Shown here: one piece after another, positions 45,216-53,939 of the stretch
Layout of the letters: every line of letters starts with the position of its first letter
Numbering within the stretch: the first letter of the stretch is position 1
Origin: Symsagittifera roscoffensis
Taxonomy: Eukaryota > Xenacoelomorpha > Acoela > Convolutidae
NCBI RefSeq assembly: GCF_963678635.1
Contig: NC_087066.1
Span: 3,348,485 to 3,412,484, forward strand
Direction: 5' to 3'
DNA: 64,000 nt
The notes under the pieces: generated by a model
Database searches by the model: none
Told to the model about the DNA's origin: nothing
Seen by the model: the letters and a program-made list of their open reading frames with translations, nothing else
Made by a program: the position numbers and the translations under genes

Positions 45216-48044
45216 TCAGGAGTGTCCCAGGTTACAAACATGTCCTTCCATCCCACTGTGTTGAGCCAAGCATGTGCCTTGCTTCAACCAATTACTCGAT
45301 GTACCTTCCTCGGACAGCTCCGTGGACGGGTTGCTCTTCTTCTTCGTCAATCTCATGGCCAGCAGGTGTTGTATCATGGCCAGATCATGTAGACTCGCAT
45401 CATCATCTCGGTCTAACATGATATCCGCGGTCATGTCCCAGATTAAGCCTGCGTTAGGATGGGGACACCAGGAAGGCTTCATGAGTTCCCACATCACTAC
45501 TAGACTGGTTTTCAAGGGACCGTCCCAAGAACCACAATCAAAACTCACTTGTCCTTTTAGCTCGGGAATCGAGGGTTCGACCACTCGTTCTTCCAGAATA
45601 ATTCCCAGCTTGGGTTGTTCCACCATCAGCATTCCGATTTCCTTAATCCGTTCAACCCAGAAGTTGAGCACTGTGACTTGCTCATAGTCGAAGTATGCTT
45701 CCCTGGCTTCTTCGTTCACGAAGGGATTATACGCCATCCCCGGTATGCCAGACACATATTGGAACGACTTCAGTTTCCCTAGTATTGCAAACTCCTTTTG
45801 TCCTCTGGCCGCTTCAATCAAGTCTCTGCTCACTCTCAATTCTTTGTTGGAGTATCTTCTCACCTCTTCCAACTTGCGATAGCTTTCCATATCATTCGAC
45901 TCCTTGCTTGGCACGGTCAATGGCATGTCCTGATATAGCTCTAGGAGTGCCCTAAGGAAGTTCCTTTCGCAATCAACTCCCTTTTGCCGAATGATCTTTA
46001 TACATTCTCCCAACACAGGAGTGGGGATGCGATCCACCACGAACCTGACAAAGCAAAGGGCATCCTTACGCTTAGCCCATGCTATCGCTGAATCGTCTTT
46101 CGAAATCAATGCTCGTAGAGCTTCCATTAACTCTAGCTCCTGTTCTCGTGATTTCGAGTCATTACTGGCTTCATACTCCGCCTTTTTGATGCCCATCAAG
46201 CACCAAGCCAGTCGTACTTGCAGATCAGTTCTCACGCAAGGATGAGCCAGGTATGCTGCCACAGTAGCAGGTGCATTCATCGTCTCATCGAAGTATTTCT
46301 GGAGGGCCGCCCTCCAAGAAATTTCTAGCAGTTTTTCCAATCCAATTTCGTTCGCTTCTGATGACAATACTGTGCCATACTCTCTTCGATTGAAGTTAGA
46401 GTTCTCCGTAAGCCCCTTCAAGTATTCTTGCATGGCTCTCTTCTCGCTCCAAGCCATCAGGTGCCCTCTCGCGGAGTTCCTCGCTTTCAACATCTCCACA
46501 TAACCCCCTGCCGGATCTCCCATGTGGACCGATTCCGGCACAGTTATTCGACTGTACTCGACCACGTCGAGTTGTCCTTCCAGTTTCAACTTGGCCATGT
46601 TGATTCGCGAGGGCCTATAATCTTCAAGTCCTCCAGATCCACATTGACTGATTACTTCCATTTCTAACTTAGTGTCTGCCAGGGTTCGCGCCGTCTTCTT
46701 TGACCTTGTGGCGGTTACGGTCAGACCTGCCAAGAGCATAGGGGGTATCAGATTCTCTTTTTCTCCCCCTGTCAGCGTTGTACTATCTCCCTGCCCGCTC
46801 TCGCCTGAACGACCTGCGCTCGTTAAAGAGGTCACCACTGCGCTGGCTCTTGACTTCACCACTCTCGGGTTCATGGCTCGACTTCCTGTTTTCCCTTTTA
46901 GTCGCTTCAGCTCTTTCCTGGTTCGTCTGACAGGTAATTTCTTTGCAACACGCTGATCATCGGCACTGTCTTCTGTTACTGACTCTGTCAGAACATCCGA
47001 CTCCATGGAGCTCACTATTTTTTCTAGGACCTCACGCATGATGGGTTGGTTCAATCCCACCTTCATTATGGACTGCGTCCCATATCGCCTTATCACGTCC
47101 CAAGATTTCTCCATGAAGTTTACTCGGCTCCAGATTGCTCCTGTCTTGCCTTCCAACTCCATTTGATATCTTTCCCATTCTTCTTCTGGTAATGTGCTGA
47201 GGAACGATATCTTCATTGACTCTTCGATTTTCCTCCTCCTTGGTGATTCATAAAGCAGTTTCTGCGGATCCCTGCTTCGGCACTCTCTAGCCTGGCTTAT
47301 TGGGTCTATCGGAGATAGATCGGCCGACGCCTCTTTTGTAGGAGACATGAAGGACGATGGTGCCATCAACAATAAACTCCCATCGACTTCCCCATCGTCG
47401 TCTTCACTGAACCGGTATTCTAGCAAGTCCCTTTCCAACGCTCCTAGATCGGTCTCTCCCGGTTTCTCCGTCTTACTTCCGGTCCCGTCATCGTTATCGT
47501 CCTGATCCATCAATTCATCGTCGTCCGCATCAGGCTTCGGCCTAGGTCCCGAGGGTCCTTGTCGCGCGTCTGTGCCCGAATCCGGCCGAGCCGGTACGGC
47601 CATGTCTCCTGCATGATAAAACAATTCATCATCGACCAGGAATTCTACCAACTCCTCGCCATGTGGGGCCAGGTCTTCTATCGTTATATATGAGCCTCCT
47701 CTGCTCTCCCTTGCCACCTCCAGCATCACCACTTTCGCTTCTCCTGACCACTTCAGTCTCGATAAGTCATCCTCGGGAGAATATACTTCGTTCCACGTTT
47801 CAGCCGAGACCTCTGGTCTCCTGGAGGGTAGTGCTTTGATCTTTTTCCTGCTCCAGGCATCGGGGAATGAGAAGTCGAACGTATGCGCGGCAGCAACGTT
47901 CCAGCTGATGAAGCGCGGCTCCATCCCTCCACTCCACTTCAGCATTCTCTTCTCTGCGTCACGAGCTGCTCCGATACGAGGGGCAATGATGGGAGATGTG
48001 ACTCCCAACAACATCCTCCTTGTAGGCCACCTGCAGATCTTCAA
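45216..48044 (-). CDS. Accessory ORF L: unknown 942-codon element protein
   Basis: Open frame of 942 codons ending TGA 45,218-45,216. It opens after a TAG without an ATG; the first ATG is codon 11 (48,014). It overlaps the end of ORF C in the +1 frame, so it may be made by frameshifting or splicing. Residues ~1-125 are a mixed, possibly folded region (FISWNVAAAHTFDFSFPDAW). Residues ~150-200 are very acidic (DADDDELMDQDDNDDG). Residues ~255-370 include basic patches (SPRRRKIEE, RRTRKELKRLKGK). Residues ~480-930 look alpha-helical and globular (ERNFLRALLELYQD, WCPHPNAGLIWDMTADIML, LHDLAMIQHLLAMRL). No TM, signal peptide or catalytic motif was recognised. Element A has no counterpart. Its length and open state in a young element suggest it is functional. 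Confidence 0.7.
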   Translation of the reverse strand: MKICRWPTRRMLLGVTSPIIAPRIGAARDAEKRMLKWSGGMEPRFISWNVAAAHTFDFSFPDAWSRKKIKALPSRRPEVSAETWNEVYSPEDDLSRLKWSGEAKVVMLEVARESRGGSYITIEDLAPHGEELVEFLVDDELFYHAGDMAVPARPDSGTDARQGPSGPRPKPDADDDELMDQDDNDDGTGSKTEKPGETDLGALERDLLEYRFSEDDDGEVDGSLLLMAPSSFMSPTKEASADLSPIDPISQARECRSRDPQKLLYESPRRRKIEESMKISFLSTLPEEEWERYQMELEGKTGAIWSRVNFMEKSWDVIRRYGTQSIMKVGLNQPIMREVLEKIVSSMESDVLTESVTEDSADDQRVAKKLPVRRTRKELKRLKGKTGSRAMNPRVVKSRASAVVTSLTSAGRSGESGQGDSTTLTGGEKENLIPPMLLAGLTVTATRSKKTARTLADTKLEMEVISQCGSGGLEDYRPSRINMAKLKLEGQLDVVEYSRITVPESVHMGDPAGGYVEMLKARNSARGHLMAWSEKRAMQEYLKGLTENSNFNRREYGTVLSSEANEIGLEKLLEISWRAALQKYFDETMNAPATVAAYLAHPCVRTDLQVRLAWCLMGIKKAEYEASNDSKSREQELELMEALRALISKDDSAIAWAKRKDALCFVRFVVDRIPTPVLGECIKIIRQKGVDCERNFLRALLELYQDMPLTVPSKESNDMESYRKLEEVRRYSNKELRVSRDLIEAARGQKEFAILGKLKSFQYVSGIPGMAYNPFVNEEAREAYFDYEQVTVLNFWVERIKEIGMLMVEQPKLGIILEERVVEPSIPELKGQVSFDCGSWDGPLKTSLVVMWELMKPSWCPHPNAGLIWDMTADIMLDRDDDASLHDLAMIQHLLAMRLTKKKSNPSTELSEEGTSSNWLKQGTCLAQHSGMEGHVCNLGHS

Positions 48045-48599
48045 ACTTCTTTTTCCATTCGTCTCTCTCTCGAGCTATCGCCCTGTACTCCTGAAGTTTG
48101 GCACACAGCTCGCTCTGATCTCTCTCCTTCTTCTCCAGTGTCTCAATCGTCTCCGACGTCTGGATCTCTATCTCGCTCACTCTCACTCTCTTCGGGGGAG
48201 GAGCAGCTGTTGGAGAGTCGACAGAGTGTGACGGGCCTGGCCCATCACGTTGTCTCTTCGCTCCAATGAGTGGCTGCGCAGGTTGGACGGGTAAGGGCAT
48301 CTCACCTAGCCGGTGGTCCCTTTGCTCACCTAGTCCTGGCTCACGAGCCAGGTCGTGGCCAGACATCTCTCCGCGCCTCCATCTCATCAATCGGTTTCGG
48401 CCTCTCTCGGCGGTCCCGGACTCACCGAAGGCCAACATCAACACGACTTCTGTAGGGCATTGAGGAGTGCGACCACAAACATCGCCAACCCCGGGTCTTC
48501 TCGTGTAAAATCACAATCGATCAGCCGCTGATAGATCTCGTCTAGAGTCGCTCCTAGACTCGCTGAGAGGAATTCCATGAGTTCGTTCGTGTCACCCAT
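47959..48599 (-). pseudogene. Accessory ORF C of element B, frame-broken
   Basis: Homologue of the intact ORF C of A. ATG 48,599 begins MGDTNELMEFL...DEIYQRLID. At about 48,455 the frame shifts by -1 with loss of roughly nine residues present in A (between LLNAL and PTEVVLM). It continues as LMRWRRGEMSGHDLAREPGLG, a Pro/basic linker (APPPKRVRV) and a short coiled coil (ERDEWKKKFEDLQ). It then runs out of register with A and stops at 47,959. Either the gene is broken or the two parts are joined by an unusual mechanism. It precedes ORF L and overlaps its 5' end. Confidence 0.65.
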
Positions 48600-48693
48600 T
48601 TCTTTTCGTGTTGATTCTTGTTGTCGTGTCGTGTAATTTCTTTCTGTCTCCTCTGATTCAGTGTTCAGTAAACAATTTTCGATCAATCAAGAT

Positions 48694-48704
48694 CTAAAAA
48701 ACAG
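48694..48704 (-). other. Candidate splice acceptor before ORF C
   Basis: The element strand reads CTGTTTTTTAG then ATCTTGATTGATCG about 95 bases before the ORF C ATG. A T-rich tract ending in AG is a usable nematode acceptor, so a spliced or trans-spliced subgenomic RNA could express C, L and T. In A the matching position has lost the AG. Confidence 0.3.
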
Positions 48705-49041
48705 GTCGCGACTTAGAACCATCATTTTTGGATGCAACATCAATCAATTCTCTAAAACTCTCCATTGAAATTCTCTTCACAATTCTGATTTAAAATTTAG
48801 CACCAAGGTGGATCGTCCACCTTTATCTTTGTCAGAGTAGCACGAATAAGCGCTGTCACCTTGATGACACAAACATAAAACATATCATAACAATAACATA
48901 ACATAAACACATAAACATCACACACCTATACTATCATATAAAAACCTAATCCCTAATACTGTACCTAAAACCTAACCTAAAACTTGACTCTAATTCTTAT
49001 CGAGCAACTTAATAAAAACCACTTATCGCCGAGCGCAATTC
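48705..49041 (-). other. Spacer between ORF M and ORF C
   Basis: About 340 bp without a gene. It has an ATAACATAAACA-type simple repeat near 48,880-48,925 and stop codons in all sense frames. Confidence 0.6.
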
Positions 49042-50187
49042 TTAGCATATGCTCAGATAGTATTTTTTATGTAAGTAAACCTCTATGTCAGTCTCTGAAA
49101 ATATCACATGCACAAGAGCGTACAACTCTCTCGGGTGTAGCTTCCCTCTATTGGGATCATAAACTGGCAACGAGAGAGAGGTCACACCTCTCTCAACCAG
49201 GAAATCCCTAAGTCGAGTCAAGGCCAATACCAAGCTCTCCGGATTCACGTGTTGCCTATCAGTAGCTTTCGTAACCAAAAAACACAAATATTTCCCTGGT
49301 ATCTGTGATGCAACAGGGGGCAACGCTATCATTCCTCCTACACCCGGCCTCTGTTTCCACAAAAACTCGATATTCTTGTACTCTCTTTTGAAGTCGGCCG
49401 CTAGTGCTGTTTTGAAGCTTACGTCCGCCGTTATCGCTATGGCGCACGTGCGTTCCGTGAGTATGAAATCGCTGTCCGTTATAACGATATTGTTCGAATA
49501 GTGGTTCGGTAGATCAAAATACGATTCAAAGATTCGTCCAAAAGGTGGTTTCTTAGCATTCTCGCCCTCTGTCTCTAGTTCTCCGGTTTCCCTTGCCAAT
49601 TTCAATTTTTTTATTATGAGATTTTCGGTGTGGGTGAGTCCTACCCCCACTCCCCGGACAAAAATATCCATCGAAGTCCCCGTCGATCGCCCAAAGTCTA
49701 GGAGACCGAGGTTGGATTGTGGAACACGTAGAGGACCATCTGGGGCGACCCAGTTGGACTCGGTATTATCATGACTGATGTATTTGACGCCGTCTCTATC
49801 GACGTCCTGAATCGTCAGGATCGTCTCTTTTGGATCTGTCGGCAGATCATGGAGCCATTCGAGCACGCGCAAGTTTGTTAGTTCTTGCTCATGAGTCTGT
49901 TCCGCTTCTGGTTCGAACTCCACTTCCGGTTCTGATCGATCGTCGATCCAATCTTGATCCATATCGTTCACAAGGTCGATTTCTTCTAGCATCGCTACTT
50001 CGTCCAACCCCACCAGCGAGTCTATGACATCACTCACTACTATCCGATCTACAACGAAGTCCTCGCCATACGGATTGTATTTCTTCTGGTGTCTCCATAG
50101 TGAGCGGAAAGTCAGGCTGTATTCCTTTGTCAATTTCGGTTTGTTCCGGGCAATCCCAGTCTTCTTCGGCATAGGGTAGAGTTTCAT
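49042..50187 (-). CDS. Accessory ORF M: TARG1/Poa1p-like macrodomain protein
   Basis: 381 codons, ATG 50,187 to stop 49,042, overlapping the 3' end of pol by 158 bp in the +1 frame. Residues ~240-375 read as a macrodomain of the terminal ADP-ribose glycohydrolase type. There is a first strand with CAIAITADVS, a helix TALAADFKREY, a strand YLCFLVTKATDR, a PESLVLALTRLRDFLVERG helix, a TSLSLPVYD strand and a final ELYALVHVIFSETDIEVYL helix-strand. The Asp of the first loop and the Lys in LVTK match the conserved positions I know for TARG1-like proteins. The GCGLD loop is replaced by DPNRGKL, so the catalytic Asp may be missing. Residues 1-235 are acidic and unrecognised. Macrodomains bind or remove ADP-ribose. 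The protein has no membrane segment; the real start may lie after the pol overlap. Confidence 0.75.
   Translation of the reverse strand: MKLYPMPKKTGIARNKPKLTKEYSLTFRSLWRHQKKYNPYGEDFVVDRIVVSDVIDSLVGLDEVAMLEEIDLVNDMDQDWIDDRSEPEVEFEPEAEQTHEQELTNLRVLEWLHDLPTDPKETILTIQDVDRDGVKYISHDNTESNWVAPDGPLRVPQSNLGLLDFGRSTGTSMDIFVRGVGVGLTHTENLIIKKLKLARETGELETEGENAKKPPFGRIFESYFDLPNHYSNNIVITDSDFILTERTCAIAITADVSFKTALAADFKREYKNIEFLWKQRPGVGGMIALPPVASQIPGKYLCFLVTKATDRQHVNPESLVLALTRLRDFLVERGVTSLSLPVYDPNRGKLHPRELYALVHVIFSETDIEVYLHKKYYLSIC
49645..49691 (-). promoter_or_regulatory. Internal PPT-like block inside ORF M
   Basis: On the plus strand ACTCCCCGGACAA, then ATCCATC, AAGTCCC and GATCGC occur in the same order and spacing as in the 42,982-43,021 block at the 3' LTR. 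It lies inside the coding sequence for GTSMDIFVRGVGVG. A second plus-strand initiation site is one explanation. Confidence 0.45.
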
Positions 50188-53100
50188 CGTCCACCTCTAC
50201 TCGCTCAGTCAACTCGAGACCCAGTGGTAGATCGCAATCGTTCACCACCTCATTCCCGTCGTTCTTGTCGCGAGTACCCTTCTCATTCACTTCACAAGCA
50301 GGATCCACAATTAAATAGTCTCCCTCTTGCATGTCCGCTGGGATGCACCAATCCTCTGACGAGGCATTGTGCGGTTTGATATTCTCGTAATGAGCCGCTC
50401 TTCCAGTGCTCAGCCGATAAAAACGACCTCCTTGATGCACCTCTGTTATCTGAAATGGACCACGCCATTTCTTTAATAGTTTCTTGGTTCCTTTTGGTGG
50501 AACCACTTCCTGGAACACCCAGACGTAATCGCCAGCTGAGTAGGCTTTTGCATCGGCTGTTCTTTTATCAAACCTCCTTTTTTGTCTAATTTGCGCCTGT
50601 TGCGTATTCCTCCTGCATAAGTCATTAAGGTCCTGCTGTCTTCTAATAACGTCCCGCACGTACGTTTGCGGTGCTGTCCTCTTCCCTTCATATTCAGGGT
50701 AGAAGAACGTTAACGGGAGTGCTTTTTCGTGACCCGTCAGCATCATATGTGGACTTATTCCCATGGTGGAATGCTCCGTGCTGTTGTAAGCACCCATCAC
50801 TTGCGGCAAGTGCTTGTCCCAGTCATCCATGTAGCTTGAGCAGTAGACTCTCAACATGGATACCAGTGTGCGATTCTGCCTCTCGACTAGGCCATTCGTT
50901 TGCGGGTGATAAGTGGTCGAGTGGGCCTGAGCTACCTGCGACCTTTTCAATAACTCTTTTGTGAGATCACCTACGAATGCTTTGCCATTGTCCGATTGGA
51001 ACGTGATGGGGCAGCCATGCCTTGCTATCCACACGTTTATCAAATGATCGCATGTTTCTTCTGCCGATGCTGTCATGCAGGGTGCTGCCTCCGCATACTT
51101 CGTAAAATGGTCGATCATTACCAGCACCTGATTATAGCCCGTTGCTGTCATGCAGATTTTCTGATGATCAATTTGCACCACTTCGTTGAAACCTGACGAT
51201 TCTATTGACTGTAGGGGGAACCTTAGTTTCCTGGGATCCTTTGCCTGTTGACAAGACAGGCATGCGGCTATCCATTTCTCACAAGCCTTCTTCAATCCCG
51301 GCCATTCGAATCGTTTTTGTATCCTGTTATACACTTTGTCCACGCCTTGATGTCCCATCTGATCATGTGAGCGAAAGAGCAATTCGGTCTGGTACAACTG
51401 TGGTAACACTATTGAATTGTATTTATAAAGGACCTTGTCCTCCTCCTTGCGCATACAGGCTACGATTCCGTCCTTATTCAGGTACAACAAGTCTTTCCTC
51501 TTCAGGTAAAATTGCTTCAGGATTTTGTAGCTGTCTTCTTCCAAGTCTCCCTTGTCAGGTGCTCCATTCTCGATCCATCTTTTCAGACTGATTGTCATTC
51601 TATCATTTCGTTGAGCCCTCAGGAGATCCGACAGCCTGTACCTGGCTTTCAAATACGTCTTCACCACGTTCATTTGCCCACTCATTATCTCCGGAGCATG
51701 AGCATCGTCCATCAACTTGACACACCATATCTTTTTCAAAGGCGTCGCTTCTTGCACAGATGGTTCCAGATTGGTACGGACGATCGTACCATGTGGCAGC
51801 AATCTGGTTGGGCGTTTTGAAACTGCTATCAGCTCGAGCTCGTCCGCGGCATTGTCTATCACAGTGCCCTCTTCATCTGAGGTGTATCTGTCCCTGTCTG
51901 GATCCTGATGTGTTTCTCGGTCCAGCCCACGCTGCTTCCAGTCTACCAACAAGGAGTGGATTGCGATCTCTGACACATCGGAATTGGAAGTTGTTTCAGA
52001 CGTGTTGTCCCAGGACTGGGGTCCCGAGTCAACACTTGAGTCAACTGATTCTCCAACATCATATCCCAAGTTGTCTGAGATGTTTCTCGACTCCCCGGAC
52101 AAAACTCTGTCCATTGGTCGCTTTGAACCCGACTCCCCGGACAGAATTCTGCCCCTAGGTGGTCTAGTCAACCTCTCCCCGGACAAGTTGTCCTGCACGG
52201 GCTCACAGGTGTCTGACTCCTCAGACAAGTCGTCCTTGACTGGCTCGAAGGTGTCAGACTCCCCGGACATTGTCTCGTCCACGGACGAACAATCTGGGCT
52301 TGGCTCGTATTCCTCCTTTGCATCCTTGAAGTGCACTCTCCTCGTGAAGCTAGCTTTCGACCTGATCCTGACTTCCTCAGTAGCTTGGTTTTGATTCGAT
52401 GTTCCATATTCAGTGAACGAAGTTCTCAACAATACTTCTTTTGGCATCGAGGTCACCAGCTGGTTGACGATCGACCTGCAATCCCGTTCAACGCCTCGGC
52501 TGCGAATGGACACTGGCCTCTTCTCTGTTCTCTCGGTGACAGTCAACCTCTGCATGGTCTCCATCCATTCACGATCATGCCTATCCACTTCCCTATCCAA
52601 CAAGTCACGGAGTTTTCCCATGACGTCCGGCGCCACGTTCACCGTCTTATTCAATAAAGCGATGCTGTTTATACCCAGCCTGGTCAGTTCTTGCTGTACC
52701 AAGTTGGATCGGACTAGCAGGTCCAACGGAACGGGCTCGCCTCTGGCTAAAAGCTTTATCTCCGCGGCCGTCTCCACTGGAAGGTCAGGGTGTCCAGGTA
52801 TAGGATGTCCTGACTTGTCTAACCACCTAGTAAGTGGCAGCTTGTCGTAGGTTTCTTTGTCCAGAAAGGAAAACCCGTCTTTGATCTCTGATTGGTTAGC
52901 CTGCTTCTCCTCGAGGCGCTCATAAAATTCTGTCTTTTTACTGAGGCTATCTGCGTTCTGGTGCTTGTCACGGGTACGGTGCTCTATGATCATGTGGTAT
53001 CCATCCAGGCGCACGATCCAACGACCAATATAGCTTTGGTCCATCGAATAGGTTTTCAGCCAGGCAAGGGCACGATTATCCACGCGTAACTTGAAGGGAG

Positions 53101-53938
53101 CACTCCCCAGGTAGGCCCTGTATTTCTCCACGAACGTGATCACTGCAAACATCTCCGCTTTTGGTGCGCCGTACTTCATTTCAGTATCACTCAGGACTTT
53201 ACTCCCGTAGGCTATCGGACGAAGAACTGTTCTCCCGTTCCACTCCTGTTCCTGGTGAAGTATGCCCGATATCGCAACCACTGATGCATCCGTGTCCAGC
53301 ACGAACATTCCCTTCTCCGTTGGCATGCCGAGGACCGGTGCCTCGCAAAGTTCACGTTTGATGTTTTCAAATGAGACTTGTGCCTCATCAGTCCAGGTGA
53401 ACTTTTTGCCCTTGTTTCTCATCAACCTCTGCATGGGGTATATTTTGTCAGCATACCCCTTGATGAACTCCCGATAATAATTTGCGAATCCAAGAAAACT
53501 CATCAGCTGTGTATCTGTTTTAGGTGCCTTCCAGGTCAGCACCGCTTCAACCGCTTCGGGATCTGGTCTCACTCCATGTTTGTCAAACAGGCGGCCCAGA
53601 TACTTTATGGAATCCCTGAGGATTTCACACTTAGAGGGTTTGCATTTCAGACCCGCCTGCTTCATGCAAGAAAACACCTCCTCCAACCTCTCTATGTGGT
53701 CTTCTAAGGTTGGTGTTGCAATCACGACATCATCGACATAACACATAATGAGATTCCCGTATTTCTTAGTGATGCTCGTGAGTGCCTGGGCCATCAGTCG
53801 CTGGAATGTGGCCGTCGCGTTGCACAATCCGAATGGCATCCTCTTCCACTGGAACAGTCCCAGCTCACACGCGAAACCTGTTTTCTCTCGATCTTGCTTT
53901 CTGAGTGGCACTTGCCAGAATGCGGAGCCCAAATCCAA
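50030..53938 (-). CDS. pol: pol of element B, downstream frame: RT (part), RNase H, integrase
   Basis: Continues gag-pol after the frameshift. The first codon given is TTG, not a real start. Reverse transcriptase palm with FWQVPL, MPFGLCNA and YVDD (53,740-53,729); thumb FLGFANYYREF; RNase H with LDTDAS near 53,290 and VDNRALAWL. A linker of about 300 residues follows with five L-S-x-E-(S/R) repeats (52,083-52,270). Integrase has H-x4-H (HDQMGHQG, about 51,360) and C-x2-C (CLSC, about 51,255). Its catalytic residues are D in QIDH (about 51,165), D in SDNG (about 50,993) and E in VERQNR (about 50,885), followed by a GPY/F-type KWRGPFQI. No chromodomain recognised. RT, RNase H and integrase make and insert the element DNA. 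All catalytic residues are present. Confidence 0.9.
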   Translation of the reverse strand: MDLGSAFWQVPLRKQDREKTGFACELGLFQWKRMPFGLCNATATFQRLMAQALTSITKKYGNLIMCYVDDVVIATPTLEDHIERLEEVFSCMKQAGLKCKPSKCEILRDSIKYLGRLFDKHGVRPDPEAVEAVLTWKAPKTDTQLMSFLGFANYYREFIKGYADKIYPMQRLMRNKGKKFTWTDEAQVSFENIKRELCEAPVLGMPTEKGMFVLDTDASVVAISGILHQEQEWNGRTVLRPIAYGSKVLSDTEMKYGAPKAEMFAVITFVEKYRAYLGSAPFKLRVDNRALAWLKTYSMDQSYIGRWIVRLDGYHMIIEHRTRDKHQNADSLSKKTEFYERLEEKQANQSEIKDGFSFLDKETYDKLPLTRWLDKSGHPIPGHPDLPVETAAEIKLLARGEPVPLDLLVRSNLVQQELTRLGINSIALLNKTVNVAPDVMGKLRDLLDREVDRHDREWMETMQRLTVTERTEKRPVSIRSRGVERDCRSIVNQLVTSMPKEVLLRTSFTEYGTSNQNQATEEVRIRSKASFTRRVHFKDAKEEYEPSPDCSSVDETMSGESDTFEPVKDDLSEESDTCEPVQDNLSGERLTRPPRGRILSGESGSKRPMDRVLSGESRNISDNLGYDVGESVDSSVDSGPQSWDNTSETTSNSDVSEIAIHSLLVDWKQRGLDRETHQDPDRDRYTSDEEGTVIDNAADELELIAVSKRPTRLLPHGTIVRTNLEPSVQEATPLKKIWCVKLMDDAHAPEIMSGQMNVVKTYLKARYRLSDLLRAQRNDRMTISLKRWIENGAPDKGDLEEDSYKILKQFYLKRKDLLYLNKDGIVACMRKEEDKVLYKYNSIVLPQLYQTELLFRSHDQMGHQGVDKVYNRIQKRFEWPGLKKACEKWIAACLSCQQAKDPRKLRFPLQSIESSGFNEVVQIDHQKICMTATGYNQVLVMIDHFTKYAEAAPCMTASAEETCDHLINVWIARHGCPITFQSDNGKAFVGDLTKELLKRSQVAQAHSTTYHPQTNGLVERQNRTLVSMLRVYCSSYMDDWDKHLPQVMGAYNSTEHSTMGISPHMMLTGHEKALPLTFFYPEYEGKRTAPQTYVRDVIRRQQDLNDLCRRNTQQAQIRQKRRFDKRTADAKAYSAGDYVWVFQEVVPPKGTKKLLKKWRGPFQITEVHQGGRFYRLSTGRAAHYENIKPHNASSEDWCIPADMQEGDYLIVDPACEVNEKGTRDKNDGNEVVNDCDLPLGLELTERVEVDDETLPYAEEDWDCPEQTEIDKGIQPDFPLTMETPEEIQSVWRGLRCRSDSSE
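52083..52270 (-). repeat. TGTCCGGGGAG repeats in pol linker
   Basis: Four exact copies (near 52,093, 52,133, 52,175 and 52,260 on the plus strand as CTCCCCGGACA) and one variant (52,222) lie within 190 bp, encoding repeated L/M-S-G-E-S. Element A has three copies at the same place in pol (24,474, 24,536, 24,602). The core equals the PPT-like motif at the LTRs, and the cluster sits at the midpoint of element B. Confidence 0.8.
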
Positions 53939-53939
53939 C

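Noticed and set aside
45274-47000. Plus-strand frames of 80-137 codons opposite ORF L and ORF T
   Set aside because: Shadows of the long minus-strand frames; composition is the mirror of those genes and no motif is visible.
43846-49041. Envelope glycoprotein
   Set aside because: Looked for signal peptides, fusion-like and membrane-spanning segments in M, C, L and T; none found.
50030-50470. Chromodomain at the integrase C-terminus
   Set aside because: After the GPY/F-like segment the sequence is acidic and disordered; no aromatic cage or chromodomain pattern.
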